DNA of 64,000 nucleotides from the NCBI GenBank assembly GCA_013399305.1, contig VXAI01000049.1, positions 3,365,450 through 3,429,449 on the forward strand. The letters are read 5' to 3'. The translations under genes and the position numbers were made by a program. The notes beneath the pieces were generated by a model. It saw nothing but the letters and a program-made list of their open reading frames with translations, was not told the DNA's origin and searched no databases. Positions 27,701 to 42,700 of this stretch are shown here, piece by piece. Numbering within the stretch: the first letter of the stretch is position 1; the number at the start of each line of letters is the position of its first letter. Source of the stretch: Rostratula benghalensis (taxonomy: Eukaryota; Chordata; Aves; Charadriiformes; Rostratulidae).

Positions 27701-30700
27701 ACTTTTAAAGACGGGAGCTAATTATGATTGCACAGAAAATAATGAAAAAAAACCCCCGCAGTTCAGGGTCACAGAATTTGTTTACTTTAAGTACTGTTTT
27801 ACCTGGGTTGGGTTTAATATTAGAAGTACTTTAAACACTGATTTCAGACGTGGTCATTCTTTTTAACTATAATCAACAGGTTTATAAACCTCCATCCTTC
27901 CTTCTGAAACATTGCCAGAAATAGTATTCATGGGATTTAATTCTAATTGGTTCAACAAAAGAACTTCTGCTCTGAGAAGCTGCCATGAAACTGTGGTGAA
28001 ATCCCTCACTTGTGGTTTCTTCTGCTGATGAAAGCTTTTGGTACTGGAGAATGTGATGAAGGAATAAACTGAACTCAGAAGTGTTTTGAATACAATTAAT
28101 TTTCTGGCTTTGTTTCAAATAAAAAAACAAAAAATTAATTGTTCTAACAATCACTATTTTAATTATTGCCTAGCAATTGATAAAAAAAAAAAAAGTGTGA
28201 TGACTCAGAACAGAGCTTTTCATAGGAGTTAAGAATTATTATCAAACTGCAGACATAGAAAATGAAAATCGGTGAAATTCCACACACTGAAATCTGCATC
28301 ACATGTTAAAATCTTATTCTCCTCCATTCCAAGGAGCACTCTAATAACCAGCAGGTATTTTCAGAGCAGGAAAAAAGTTACTGGCACAAGGTGCAACAAA
28401 AGATGATTAAGGAATCAGAGCATCTCCCTGATGAGGAAAGGCTGAGAGAGCAGGGAATCTTTAGCCTGGAGAAGAGAAGGCTGAGGGGAGACCTTATTCA
28501 TGCTCACAAGTATCTGGGGTGGGCTGAAGGAGGATGGAGCCAGATGTTTTTCAGTGGTTCCCAGTGACAGGACGAGGGGCAATGGGCACAAGTGGAATAC
28601 ACAGGAAGTTCCATTCAAATGAGGAAAAACTCTTGGGGGTGAGGGTGCTTGGATGCAGTCCTGAGGGATGTGCTCTGGGCAATCCTGCTTTAGCAGGGGA
28701 GTTGGACTGGGTGAGCTCTAGAGGTCCCTACCAACTCTGACAATTCCATGATTCCATGAAGGTGGAGACGTTGTTCAACAGCAACAACCACTGGTATGCA
28801 AATAATGTAAAACTACTCACTCTATCTACAAAATAAGATGATACAGGTTGAAAAAAAATTGAAAACAAACATGGATTCCTGCCTTGAAATCACTTCTATT
28901 TTACATAGTCATTACGCCACAATAAGACTACTTACTGTAACTGATCAGTAATTTTTCTGTCTCTAGTTATTCAAAGCCCCTGGAAACTTCAGTGCTTTCA
29001 CAAACATTACTTGCAAATGAAAATATAAATGTCTCAACATTAAAATACTCCTTTCTTTACCCCATCGTGCAATATTTCTTCACATTACAATGTATATCAG
29101 GCATTCCCATCACTACACACACAAGTACTACTTAGATTACTAGAAATGCCATGGCTAACTGACAGGAGCAAGTTACTTTAAAAAGCACAAAGTCTGAGGG
29201 CAGCTACAGTATCAAGTATGTCTTCAAAAGACTCAACAATCACCCAGCATAACACACTTCAGAACTATCATCACACTTGAGACACTCGTTTCATTCCTAC
29301 CCATTAATGCCCTCCTGTTGGCCCACTAAGAACAGAGGTTTTATAACAAACATTATGTTCGGTTTTCTGCAGAAAAGACATTCTTCATACTCTACAACTT
29401 ATTAGGGGAGAAAAAATTGACTGTTTTAAACAGACTTTTTTTAATAGTATGAATTAAAAGCAAAATGTATTTTAATAAATATGTTCCTTCCTCCACTCAG
29501 CAACCCACTATGAACATGCTGACTTAACCTGCTGGACTCCATTCCCAGAGAAAAAGATGCTTACGTGGAGGCAGCTCCTAAACAAAACCTAAACCAAACC
29601 CTCTTTAAATATGCCTCTGAAAATTTCACAAGCTCATAAAGTAATTGGATGGAAGGGACAAACAGAACTCACTTAGTCCAACATGAAATCTCACTTGTAG
29701 CCAGACACGATAACCAAGACTGGTTCAAGGAAACCATAACCTCATCCAGACAAGTCTCAAAAACCTCCAAGGATGGAGAATCCATTAACGTCTTCTGAGT
29801 ATCCTGGCTCTGGAGCTTCACTGCGCTTCCAGTGAAAAAGTTTCTTCTTCGTGTCCATACTGCACCACCACAGGTGCAATCTGTAGACCTCACTGTAGTT
29901 TTTGATTATTGCAATTTGTCACAGATTATCAAGAGCAGGCTTGCAATCATAATACTATGGGTAACATCTGACCCTGATCCACATCTGGGGCAGGGAAGCT
30001 GAGACTAACCTAGTGAAATGATACTTCCAGCTTGCCAAAAGAGCATTTGTAAATTCACTTAAACATAGCTCATAATTCCCAGGAACTTTTAATTCTTAGA
30101 TTTACCTGCTTGGTAAAATACATAATGGCAAACACAAAAATTTGTATATTCTTAGCAGCTGCTAATCAAAACACACCTTAATGTGTTTACATTCTTAATC
30201 TCCCTTTCACAGTTTCTTGCTTCCATGCACCAAGGACTGTGCAGTTCAATGGGGACATCAAACGCCACAATGGATGTTAAAAACAAAAAATAAACAACAA
30301 CCCCACAACGAGACAAACTCGAACAAGGATAGCTCTATAGCAATGTAACACCTAGACTGCAGAGAAGAGCAAGATCAAGGTTCTACAGTCTTAGATTTGG
30401 AAGATGAAGATATGGCACTTCGGCAACTTCATTACTCTCACAGTACAGATGGGAGATGTCAAAAACATTTTGCAGAGGTACTGAGCAGATGCCTGGAGAA
30501 CAGCTTGATCAAATGGGTACAGGACAAATTAATTTTTCAGAAGTTTAGCTGCATGAGAAGGGGATCGCGCTATAATAAAAGCTGTTACAAATCTTGCCTT
30601 TGAGCCAGTAAAAGACATCAATTTGCATGCATCTATGAAGACCTGGTCCATGGAGTGTTTCACTATTTATCATTTATTAGAAGCATAGTGAGACAGAGTA

Positions 30701-33700
30701 TCAACACTGTGTAAAGATTGAAAATAGCTACATCTTCTATCACAGGCCACAATTTCCAGTTACTATTCACAGACTTCATGTTATATAACATCTCCTTTAA
30801 AAAGAAAGTCTCTTTCAATAAAAGACCTAATTCTGAAAGCAAACACACACTGCATGCAGTGTGTTTACAATGTGAGTTTTAAGGGCCAGGAGTACAGCAT
30901 ACTTAATACAAAAACTTAACGGACTGATTTGGAGTCTGTAATCACTGAAGATGTATGTACATCTCTCGTGTATGTAGCGCAAATTAATTACAATCACTTC
31001 TTGGAATTGTTTTGTATTTTTTTAGAGCTCTCTTAGGTTGCTACACTACTAGGAAGGTAACGAAGTACAGACAATATTTTAGCATACCCAGGGCTTTCCT
31101 CAATAATTTCTAAATACTTCTCTTGATGCATGTTCCTCTTCAATTTTTTCTGATATATGAGAACACGGGAAATTGTCCATTGGCTTCCTGCAGTGAAGCA
31201 GAGTCTCAACATCCACACAAGGAAAGAAAAATAGGGGCAATACCTGTTTCTGATAGCCAAAGTCTACTTCTTAAATTGGGACCGAGCTCTGTGCTTCCTT
31301 TTGTGTCAGCTCAATGATCTGTTAGATTGGCTCAGTTCATCTCATAAAACTTCACCTTTAGAAAAACCAACCTATAAATGTCAGTCTAGATTAAGACAAG
31401 ATAACATGCCCATTTCCATCTGGTTAAAAGATGTTCAGTTTTCCCTGGAGGAAATTCACATACGGAATACCCAGAATGCTGCAAACAGCAGGAGGTACAA
31501 GAGTTTCATTGCTCCTTTTGCAAATTGGTATCGGGTGGAACGTGGAAGGAAGTATATAATTCTTTAAGTGAATGCTCTTGTGGTCTGGCATTTGACAATT
31601 CTGCAGACGTAGGAGGAAGAAAACCCCCAAACTACTAAAGCAGATGATATAGTAACAACCTGGAGCTTTCCATTCTCATACTGGTACTAAAGCTCTACAG
31701 AAGCTCTGAAAAAACACACCTAAATGAAGTGTTTTGTGGCAATGGCATGTAATTAAATTATATCTATAGGTTAAAATACATGTCTGTATTTGAACTAAGA
31801 AAAATTATTTTGTACTGAAATGAGAAAACAGATTCATTCAGTAACACCAAAGACTTGAAGAAACAGATGTATTATTCACAAGCCCATTGTATTTATCATG
31901 ATAGATGATATTTTAAAAATCCTGAAATACCCAAAATACAGCCGTATTTATGATTAATAAAATCTCAGAAGTGAAAAAGTGAAGAAAACAATAGTAATGC
32001 CAGAAGAAGCAAGCTGTCAGATTACAGATTTGATCCTTCAAGCCAGATAGCATGGGAGCAATTCCACTGAAGTGAACCGGACCACTGTTATATTAAAATG
32101 TTAAGAACATTCCTAGCTGTCCCATGGGACAGGGATCAGAATGTTCAGTTACTTGTAGCATCTGAAAAACCTGGAAAAGAACACACTAGTCTATCCCTCC
32201 ACAATGTCCATCCCCTTCCTCCCAGCATGGTGGAGGTGAGAAAATCCAGACTCGTCATTTAACACCTTCTTAGATCAGGAGATTCCTAAACTGCTTCGTG
32301 AATCCAATCTGCTGCACATCCCTCAAGAGTCTGAACTGTTCTGAACACAATTTTCAGAATTATATGCATGCAGCTGCACATAATTATTGGAATTTGAATA
32401 CTCAAATAGCTAAGCATCCATGTGGTTATTTCAGCATGCATATGATGATGAAATTATGCTTCACATTTTCCCAAAATACATCCCTAAACCTTAATTTAGT
32501 TCAAACAGTATTTTAATGCATCATTATTTTTAAGTCACCCCATCAATTCTTTTTCTTCCTATCACATTTACTTGCTTTGATTGAAAGAGCTGTGTTTGCT
32601 CACCTACCTCGAATGCAGCTCTGGGCTGCCGTTGTTGTACTTACTCCCTCTTTCCCAGACACCAAAATCTGGTACACGGTATGCTCTTTCCACACAAAAC
32701 ACCAGATTTTGAATGAAAGACACCTAGAGGGAAAAAAAGAAAGAACAAAAAGTGACTGAAGGAAAATGAAAACTTCTTTTTAAAATTGTACCTTGTATCC
32801 TTTTTCCCCCTCCAGAGAATGATGTTCCCAAGTTCAAATACTCTCTTTAAAACCACTTTTTAATCACAAAATATTAACAGCTGTCTCAATTTCAGTGATG
32901 ATGTGATTTACACAAAAGCTCCTACAAAGCCAGGGATAAAAATGATTTCTTATTCAGGACAGATATTTGCAGAGCTCCAAAAAGGTCACATTTTGATCTT
33001 TTTTATAAAATTTGTCCTAAAAGCAACATCTGAGAGCACTACGAGTATAGGACACAGAAATCTTGGTGTTTTTTCTTAATTCATTTTAAGAGATCTGATA
33101 TGCCAAAGTTTAATTGTATTAGCTCCAGATAACACATACCTATGCAGACTCAAATGCTCCCTTTTATAAATGCAAATAAAAACCTGAACCAATTTATTAG
33201 AATTAAAATTTCCTATTGGATCAACATGTTTCAACTGAATATTGAGGCATTTGAGGGTATTTTCAGGTATTTAAGGTGTACTGAAGTACAGCTTATTTAA
33301 GCAGATACTTTTTCTTCATTTACACTGTCGAAAGAGACATTTGGAATTGCTCGACTGTAGACAAGTTAAATCCATGATAAATTTTACAGTTCACTTCAAA
33401 GAGTCCACAGATTAGAACTTACAGGAAGTTTAACTACGAACACAAGATTTACACTAATTCATCCACCAAAGTAGGGATTTCATCCCCTCCCATTCAAATT
33501 ATTCTAGGGGATTCTGTGAGAAAGAATATTGCAAACCATATCAGGGAACTACAGAGGAGCACCCAGTACAGTCAAGTGATTATTTTTTCATTTTTTTTAA
33601 TGAGCTATGAGATAAAAACCAAATCTGTTACTGAAAGGTATTTGCTTCCGTTTTCTTTTATCTGCATACCTCTGTTTTGCTGCCTTCTCTCCATTTTTCT

Positions 33701-36700
33701 TTAAATCTTAAAAAGTTACAATTGCAGATACTCTCTGTGTGTTAATGCCAGTTCACCATATATATCTATATATATATATCTAATTCTATACTTACTTGTC
33801 TCTACATGTATTTCACTGCGAGATGCTCATGTACAATATCTGAGCTAAATCTTTGCATAGCTAGTACTTTCAAGGAAACAGTCTATCCCACTCTTCAGAT
33901 ATGCCCAGTATTACTTATGCCTGTAATTCAGCAGTTGGTTGTATTCAAATGAACTTTCTCTAAATAAAACTAAAACAGCCAATGATGTTCTCCCATCATT
34001 AGCTTCTCCTATCATTAACTGAAATTTAAATGCATCAGCTAAATGAAGAAGCAAAGAGCACCACACAGAAATATATAACTTTAACAGTGATGATGATCAG
34101 AACAAAAGATAAAAAAAAAAAAATGGCAGACATTTCATGAGATTTAATAAGGGTTTCCAAATAGCAGATTTGCAGAAAAAAAAGGCAACAGATTGCAACT
34201 GGTTGCAAGACAGGATCTTTGGAGAACAATCATTCATATCCTGGGCATGTAAATGCTATACCAAGTCAATGCTAAAGCATTTACAGAAATTATGAATTGT
34301 GTGTGTTAAGCTTATTTAACCAGAAGTCAAGCACATGGAGAGCAAGGTGCAATAAAGAAAACTCATGCATCATGAATGACCACAAATACTAGTGTTTCTC
34401 TGGTTTACATGAAGGTAACTGCTCTCAGATTCATTCACCTCCACAATTATACACTGTTCTCTTTGCTATGGATGCAATTAAATTAATTTTTCAAGTACAA
34501 ACAGATGCAACTAGAGGGTAACTCGTTGACAGCTGCCATGCCTGACATCAAGCAGCCTAGTATGTGATTGTCCCCAAAATTAAGAGTTTTGTGTACAAAT
34601 ACATTCATGCAGACAGCTTGCCAAATATCAACCATCTGCCAGCACCTTCTACTGTGCTAGCACTGGTTCACAACCCTCTCTCTAGTAAAGAGACTAAATA
34701 CATTGTACCATAGCATCATTGGCAAGAAACACCCAAACTTTGTTTGGGTAGCAGATTGCCACATCCATTGGCATAGCGGCCAGTGCCACTATGCTAAATA
34801 TTATCTGGACGCACAGAAAAACTTAGAAATATCATAATTACCTGACATTAGTTAAGATCTGACAATATATGCCACAGTTTAAGCTATACAGAGATTAACT
34901 GCATATACAGGTCTGTGGTAAAATAATCTTAGTGTAAATCTGCATAGTCCACTGCCTTCTAGGGTAAGGTTGCAATGAGAACTACACCATTACATTGAAG
35001 TGGAGAATATCCACAACTGGAGAGTCCATACACATGAACTTTTTCTGCAGATTCTGTAACTAAATGCAAACATCTGGAGGAATATATAAATTATAAGTCA
35101 AGATAAGTAAATACATAATTATATACATTTGCCTCCTCGCAGACATTCAGCACAAAGATTTAAAGAAAGCAATTCAGATAAAATCATATAGACCTATCAT
35201 CTAACTGAGGAAAGAGTTGCATCACTTGGTTTTCTCATTATCTAAAGAAAGAATGCTAATGAAGATGTACATTTGAAAAATTTAATGCAAATATACCATG
35301 ACTGGAAAAACCTCCCTTTTTTAAAATGGTAAGTGCATTTAAATTTTGTAAGGCAATACAGCAGCAACTATTAAACAGACTCGAATAAATTTAAACAAAT
35401 CCAGATTAAGAAAATTGGAAAAACAAAAAAATCTGTGCTTTCTGTTTCTGTCTCAAAACATGTTTTAGAGCAGGACAGCAGGTTGTCCTGACGTGACTTT
35501 GTCCTCAAGTAAAGGCCATGGTGGCTATTATTATCTTATTTACAGAGAAGATAACAATCTTACAATCATCTCTTACCATGATATAAAATGGTTTTATTTT
35601 CACGTGAAGACAGAGCAAAGCCTCTTAACACCTATAGATCCGTATGTATTTGAACAAACCCCTTCAGCTTTCCAGAAAATTAACCCTGTTGTGTAGTAAA
35701 CTGACATTCCACTGGACAGAATACACCGACTGACAGTTTAAATAAGCTGAAAAGTCAGAACAATGTAACTAGACATTAACCATTGTAACAGACCTTTTAA
35801 TTCTTGACTTTGTAGATTTTAGAAATAGCAGGGAACTAGAAAAGTTCTTTAATGTCATGTTATAATCACTCTGTGCATATCTAACACTTTATTACCTATT
35901 AATTTATTTCAATACCCATTCATTCCATTTATCTTTTCTGACTTCCATTAAAAGTGGAGTATATCTACAGTCTATTTCCAGAAGAATTATTTTATAGTTG
36001 GTAATTAATTTAAAAAATAAGACCCAGGAAGAAAAAATAAAGCCAACTTAATACAGCATGTGTACCTCATCTGTGTTGTAGATAATCTGCAGCCCCGATG
36101 AGATCATCTCAACCAAGTAGAGGAGGAATAATGACACAGCATTTATCTGAAGTAATTAAAGACAGAAAGGAAACTGTAATTAATTTTATGTTTATTGGAG
36201 TCACATCAAGAAACACTAAATGTGATATTACTAACAAAGATGGTCCCACTATAACACAGTTTCAGTTCTTCACAAATGTTATCCTAATTTACCAATATCC
36301 TAGATGTAATGATGTGGAAACAATCAATAGGAAGAAATGCCACAAACAAGCACTGGCCTCTACAACTTCTGCTGCAGTACCATTTTTACAATTATTTGAA
36401 ACTATAGTACTTAAATGTTTTTGCTTAGGCACATTGCTTTGACCCATGAGCAATCACTTCAGTCACAAGCTGTTCACAAGATGTTTTCATTTAGTAGCAA
36501 GGAGAGCACCACCAAGGCAAGTAGCATACTGAGCAATGCACAGCACATCTAAAAAGCAAGTCACACTGTCCCTAACTGGAATTTTTGCATGATTGACTGA
36601 CAGAAGTATAATTACAACATTCAGATATGATTATATTTGGGAAAAACTGTTTTCCTCTGTGGCTGTACATAGCATTTATTATTAACAGTAATTACCTTCA

Positions 36701-39700
36701 GCAGCTGTACAGATGAGCATCATAATCTCAATTTATTAATGAATCAAAGAAAGCTGCTTTCATTAGACAGAATTTCAGTATAATTGAGACCATGTACAAC
36801 TTCAATAGGGAAACTAATTTTATCACAATAACTTTTGTCAATGTGCAATAAAACCACAATCTCAGTAGGTGAAGTTCAGAGAATCCATCTAGGACTTAAA
36901 AATTACCTGAAACACAGCAGGTTAAAGTAAAAAAAATTTAAATTCTAGAAAATTTAAGGACCAATCTCTTAACAGTTTCTTAATACAATCCAAAAAGCAC
37001 CAACTACAGCAATAACAACAGACCCACTATGTCATATATTTCATTCTTCCCAACTAAACCAACTAAACCACCTCAGTTTTCTGTTGTCTCCACAGAGACG
37101 AAAACCCTCTATTTTTTGAGATTTGCTAATGACAAAAGGGAATGTGCATGCATGTTTGTGGGAAGGGTTGAGTTGCTACAAAACCCAGACTCTTTGAACT
37201 ATCATACAACGCTCCCCAGGTTAATTCCTCCAAAATTATTCTCCTCCTACAGATAAAAGATGTGCATTTTCAGGAAGCTTCACATTGAAGTCCAAAATGC
37301 TATTTTACAGTAACTTCACAACTCATTTTTCTCAGAACATACATTTCCTGAATCCAACACATTTACCGTACAAACTCTCAGTGATGTTGTCACCACCAAA
37401 TTAAATAACTATCAACCTACTGTCACTTCTGAATAATTTCACTGGCAATTTCTGAAATAAAAGAGTATGGAACACAAAAGAACAAGGTTATGAATGCAGA
37501 AAAGGGTCTGAAGGTAAAGTGAAGGGGAAAAAAAAAGAATAAATCAACACTTTGAAAAAGGAAAGACAATCAAGCAATCAATTACACAATGAATCTGAGT
37601 AGGAGCTGCTACATAAAATAGTGAACAATTTGTAACTAGACAAAGCTGTTGACAGGGTGTATTAAATCATTACCATGAATGAAAATTACTCAGAAAATGG
37701 AAATGTAAGCTGGGAACATTAACAAAAAATACAATATTCAATATAAAATTACATTCAATCTTTCATTTTACTGACTGCTACACCTTTTTTTTTTTATGGC
37801 CAGGATTATTTATTGACAGCCATCTGTTGGTCTCAAAAAGAAGCAATTTCATAAATAACCCACCATCAACCTCCACAAATCCCACAATTATTTCAGTACC
37901 ATCTGACCAAAACACACCACTGAGTTATATTTCAGTCTATCTTTTTCACCAAAAGGTTCAGAAGGAATCTCAGTTTTATCAAGAATAACACATCTAACAT
38001 AAATCTAAACAAGCTGAGACAACTGCATCATGAAAAAATGGAAACAACAATCATCTTAGTAAAAATTGAGGAAAGACTGAGGGAGCTGCGTCTCTTTAGC
38101 TTGGAGAAGAGGAGACTGAGGGGTAACCTCATGAATGTTTATAAATATGTAAAGGGTGAGTGTCAGGAGGATGGAGCCAGGCTCTTCTCAGTGACAGGCA
38201 ATGATAAGCCATGGGGCAATGGGTGCAAGCTGCAACATAAGGGGTTCCACTTAAATATGAGGAAAATCATCTTCACAGTGCGGGTGACAGAGCACTGGAA
38301 GGGGCTGCCCAGAGAGGTGGTGGAGTCTCCTTCTCTGGAGACGTTCAAAACTCACCTGGACGTGTTCCTGTGTGACCTGATCTAGGGGTTCTGCTCCAGC
38401 AGGAGGATTGCACTAGAATCTTTCAATGTCCTTTCCAATCTCTGATATTCTGTGAAAATCATCCTAACTTTCAGCTAAACTTTCATTTACATGCACGTAC
38501 AGATTTTACCTGAAGGTGACCATATTCCACATGGGAGAAGACCTCATCTCCAGTGTGTGCACTGAAAACAGAATGAAGACATCCAGATGGCTTGGGGTCT
38601 TGCTTAAATTGCTGAACCTAAACGTGAATTAAAGGCAAAACATAAAAGCAAAATCAGTAATTTCAGTATGTTTGGCAACCACAAATTCACTGTATAACTC
38701 AGGCATTTCAGTATTTCTTTATATGACCACTATGTAAAACTATTAAACAACAGTTCCTAAAACTCATCAGCAACTATTTCACACATACTTTCAGTACAGA
38801 TATACTTAAAGAATACAAATATTCAACCCAGCTATGTAATCTCTTGGGTTTGTTAGGAAAAAAAATCTGTAATAGCTAGCCACCGATGCTTAGTCACTTC
38901 CATCTTCTGAAGAAACATCACTTCATTTTACTGGAGCTGAAATCTTAGAGAAAGCACATCAAAGTGCATCACGCCTACCTTAATTCACAGCTCTGAAATG
39001 CACAATAGAATCCTGACCCTTAAGCTCCCAACTACCTTTCCCTAGCAGAGTAGTACCATGAATGGTAACTACACTCTACCACAGGGGGCAACTCCCCTCC
39101 TCACTTTCCCAGTCTGTCCCAAAGAGCCTGTATCCATCCATCACATTGTTCCAGTTACTTGACCTATCCTTCCACTCCTCTGTGATCCCAGGAGATCATA
39201 GCTCTGGAGCTGCACATGTACTTCTAATTCCTCCTTTCTGCTGCCCGTGCTGCATGCATTAGTGTATGGGCATGTCTGAGGCACCCAAGCCCGCTGCTCT
39301 CCCAGAAAGGGTGTCAGAGGTTTCTTCTCCATAATGCTGTCCCATATGTACCTCCTTGTTTCCACACGTATGCTCAGGACAATTCCACTTCAGCTAATGC
39401 CACGCACCTTCTGCTCACATCACACCAGACCCTTTGTTTGCCTACCCCATCCACCACTTCTTCACTTGACAATCGAGCACTCTGTCTCTCCCTCACCATT
39501 CCTAATTTAAAGCTCTTACTGAATTGCAAGAGCCCAAACTTATGTTGGGAACAATAGCTTTAAGAATTTCTATGAATCAGGATCCATAAAATGTAATAAT
39601 TATTGTTGTACCATTTGACAATGCAACAAATGTTTTAAAACCAAAGACACAATATTATTGTCATTAATAATAATTTACAAGCCTTTTAGGTTATAGATCT

Positions 39701-42700
39701 ACCAAATTATTCAGAAACTGCCATGTGTAGATCATGTAACAAATGAAAAGCTGCAAGAGCTAAGACGTTCTAGTATAAAAGAGTATAAGAAAACCAAAGA
39801 CTTATTTTGGTGAGCACAGCTTGTGACATTCAGATGTACAGTGAAATGCTTACAGGTACTAGAAGGCAAGGCTGACTTTAAAAAGAAAACATAAAGATCA
39901 TACATAGGAAGAACAGTACCCCAGATTAAAATGACTTTTTATTGATGGACAGTATCACTGGACCACAGAATGAGCCTCTATGACACAGGAACCGGTACTA
40001 TGGAGATGGAATGCAGTAAGATAAGTAATACTAATACAAGAGATGAACAACAAGGAGTGAAATAAGAACTACACTGGTTTTATAGTAGTTTTGATTCCTT
40101 TTTCATTGTGAAGTATGATGTCTGCTACCTTACAGAACCATTTGAGAAAACAATCTGGACTGTCAGAGAGCTGCCAATAAGGCAGAGAAAGGAAATCAAA
40201 TTCATGGAGCAAAGAATGAAGGCAACAAAAGATCCTTCTCCCTAATTCCTCAACTCATGTTACAGTCTTCAACAAACTGCTTTCTAACCATCATTGCCAG
40301 TACCTGGTCCACATTTCCCAACATTTAAACACTGATCTTATCATCATGGGATATTCTTCTCTCCCAAGAAATCATACATTGCATATAGCACATGCCCCAG
40401 AAATAAGAAAATATTGTTTTGTGAAGTTATCATGTCTAGTCCACAAATGCATTCAGTACATTTTAGGTCATAACTCAAATGTGCATTATCAATAGAATAT
40501 AACACCTGCCACTTCTGTCATAAGCAACAGCACCTATTCAAGTCACACCTTGGGCATATAGAATTCATATTATTAAAAAATGTCTTCCTTCTACATGAGG
40601 CCAGAACATACAGAATCTCTCAGAATAAAGTCCAGTTTGATTTATATCTATTAGGTACCAGAGTCTGCTCATTACTACACTGTAGGAAGAGACAAGCATT
40701 TATAGTAATCAAGACAAAAACTGACAACCAGTATGACACCTGTATTCATTTAATGCTCATTATTCATATCTGCACTCACCATCTGCAAAACAAACCCCTG
40801 CATGTAACAAGATCAATTTAGGTCAAGATTATTTAAAGATAAGAGACAACAAAGTAGCAGACTAAGAAAACTGAGAAAAAATTATGTCAGCATAAACATA
40901 ACTGGCAATACATCTGATTTACATATTATTATTATTATTACTGATGTCACCTATGGACTTTACATTTCAGTTTGCGTGCTCAGAAGTGACGAATGCTATG
41001 TGCTATCATGAAAATTATTTTTTATACTACAGTTAAAAGTAAGTGACATGGAACTTAAAATAATGACATGGAATACAGATGTTTCACTACTTGTAGAATT
41101 ATTGCTAACTATTATGCAAAATTAATCCACCACACCTGAATTTTGATAAGGAGAAAACCTGAATATTCATAACGTTCAGGGAATACTCACAAGAGGATTA
41201 TAGGCTGAATAAATCAACCATATTATAACATCAGTAAAAGACTCTGCTTCCTTATTCATTTTGGGTTGGTGCCCTTTTGAATTTACACCATTAGGTTAAA
41301 GAATACTGGAAAGTAGCTGCTAAAGAAATCAATCAAAATTATCACCTGGGTAAGGAGAACAACTGCAAATGCAATAACCAAGTTAAGAGTGCAAAGGAAA
41401 CTATCCAGCCTTAGCTCATAGAAATTCTACATCTTTCCATTTTAATGGTCTAATGTTTAAACAAGATAAATAACTGCAAAAGAAGTGTCAAGTTTACTTG
41501 CTGTTTACTCAAGTTTACTGCTGTTTACTTTGCAAAATGTTGATGTCTTCTATACCCTCAAACAGCACTGACAATAATGAAGCAGATATTCTTGGCTGGC
41601 CAGCCACGCAGTACTACTGCATTTCCCTTTCCAACTTTATCTCTGTTTAGAAATTAGTTTTCATGGTTTAATTAATCTCTTAGAATTAAGTTAGTGCTTG
41701 TGTCCACACTACAGTGTTTTACCTTATCGGCCTGACGCATGTAGCAGTAGAGAATCCCTCTCATACACTTTATAGCAGAATGCTCCAGTTCATGAGTTCT
41801 TCCCTTGTCATCATCAATACGCCTGGGTACGAGAGATAACTCATAAAACAAATTGGAAATGCATTAGGGGAGAAAAAAAGGAAAAAAATTAGACACTATT
41901 GCTTTGGAATGTTAAGTATTTAACTGTATCTAACTAGTATAGCTGTGCCCACACTCACACCAGTATATTTGAAGCCCTACCCATCTTTCTTTAATAAAAT
42001 AATAACAAAAAAAAAGTCTTTAGTTTATGTTACAACTTACACAAACATTCCTACCTCAAAATTTATGAAGAAAAAAAAAAATAATCCTTGCTGATATTGT
42101 AACACTGCAAGTCACTGTTCTGTGTTCCTTGAGAGATTCAAAAGAGAAAGGCAATTTCTCTAACTCTCCAAAACACCTGCCACTCGTAATCAAGCAGCCA
42201 CTTTCCTGATGTTGATAGACAACAGCTGTGTGTACAAGAGTCTGAAAGTTCACTGCTCTGAACCTCCAGAAATGTGTTTCAAATTACTTTAGTACTTTTA
42301 TACTGTGAAATCAAACAACACTCACAATTTCTATGTTACTAAGCGTGTATTAAAAATGCTGCCAAGTCCCAAGCTATTTTAATGATAGGAAATGTATTCT
42401 GTGTAATCAACCTTGACCAATGCATTCATGTGCTCCGTTTTGTCCAGCTCCCAATTTTTGATCAAGCCTTTTATGGTGAGAATGATCTCTTCTTAAATAG
42501 TTGCAACTTACAACATGTCTCTGATACAAATATGCAAAACAGCATCATGCACTCCCTGCTCTTTCTCACTCCACTTTGTAGCTGTTACCATGATTACAGG
42601 TAAATGGGTAACTACACTGCAAACAAAACATATCCTTTTCCACCATAATTAGTAGCTTATGCTGAGGTTCTTCTACTTACACTGAAAATTGAGAAGGTAG

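Larger units (their letters stand above)
24981..32607 (-). other. PHKB: PHKB intron 7 (7.6 kb)
   Basis: Second-longest intron in the window. It holds two CR1 fragments of opposite orientation (about 28398-28758 and 29643-29905), a 41-bp tandem duplication (26413-26494), and A/T runs near 25704-25820. Elsewhere it is AT-rich with only chance open frames. Confidence 0.78.
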
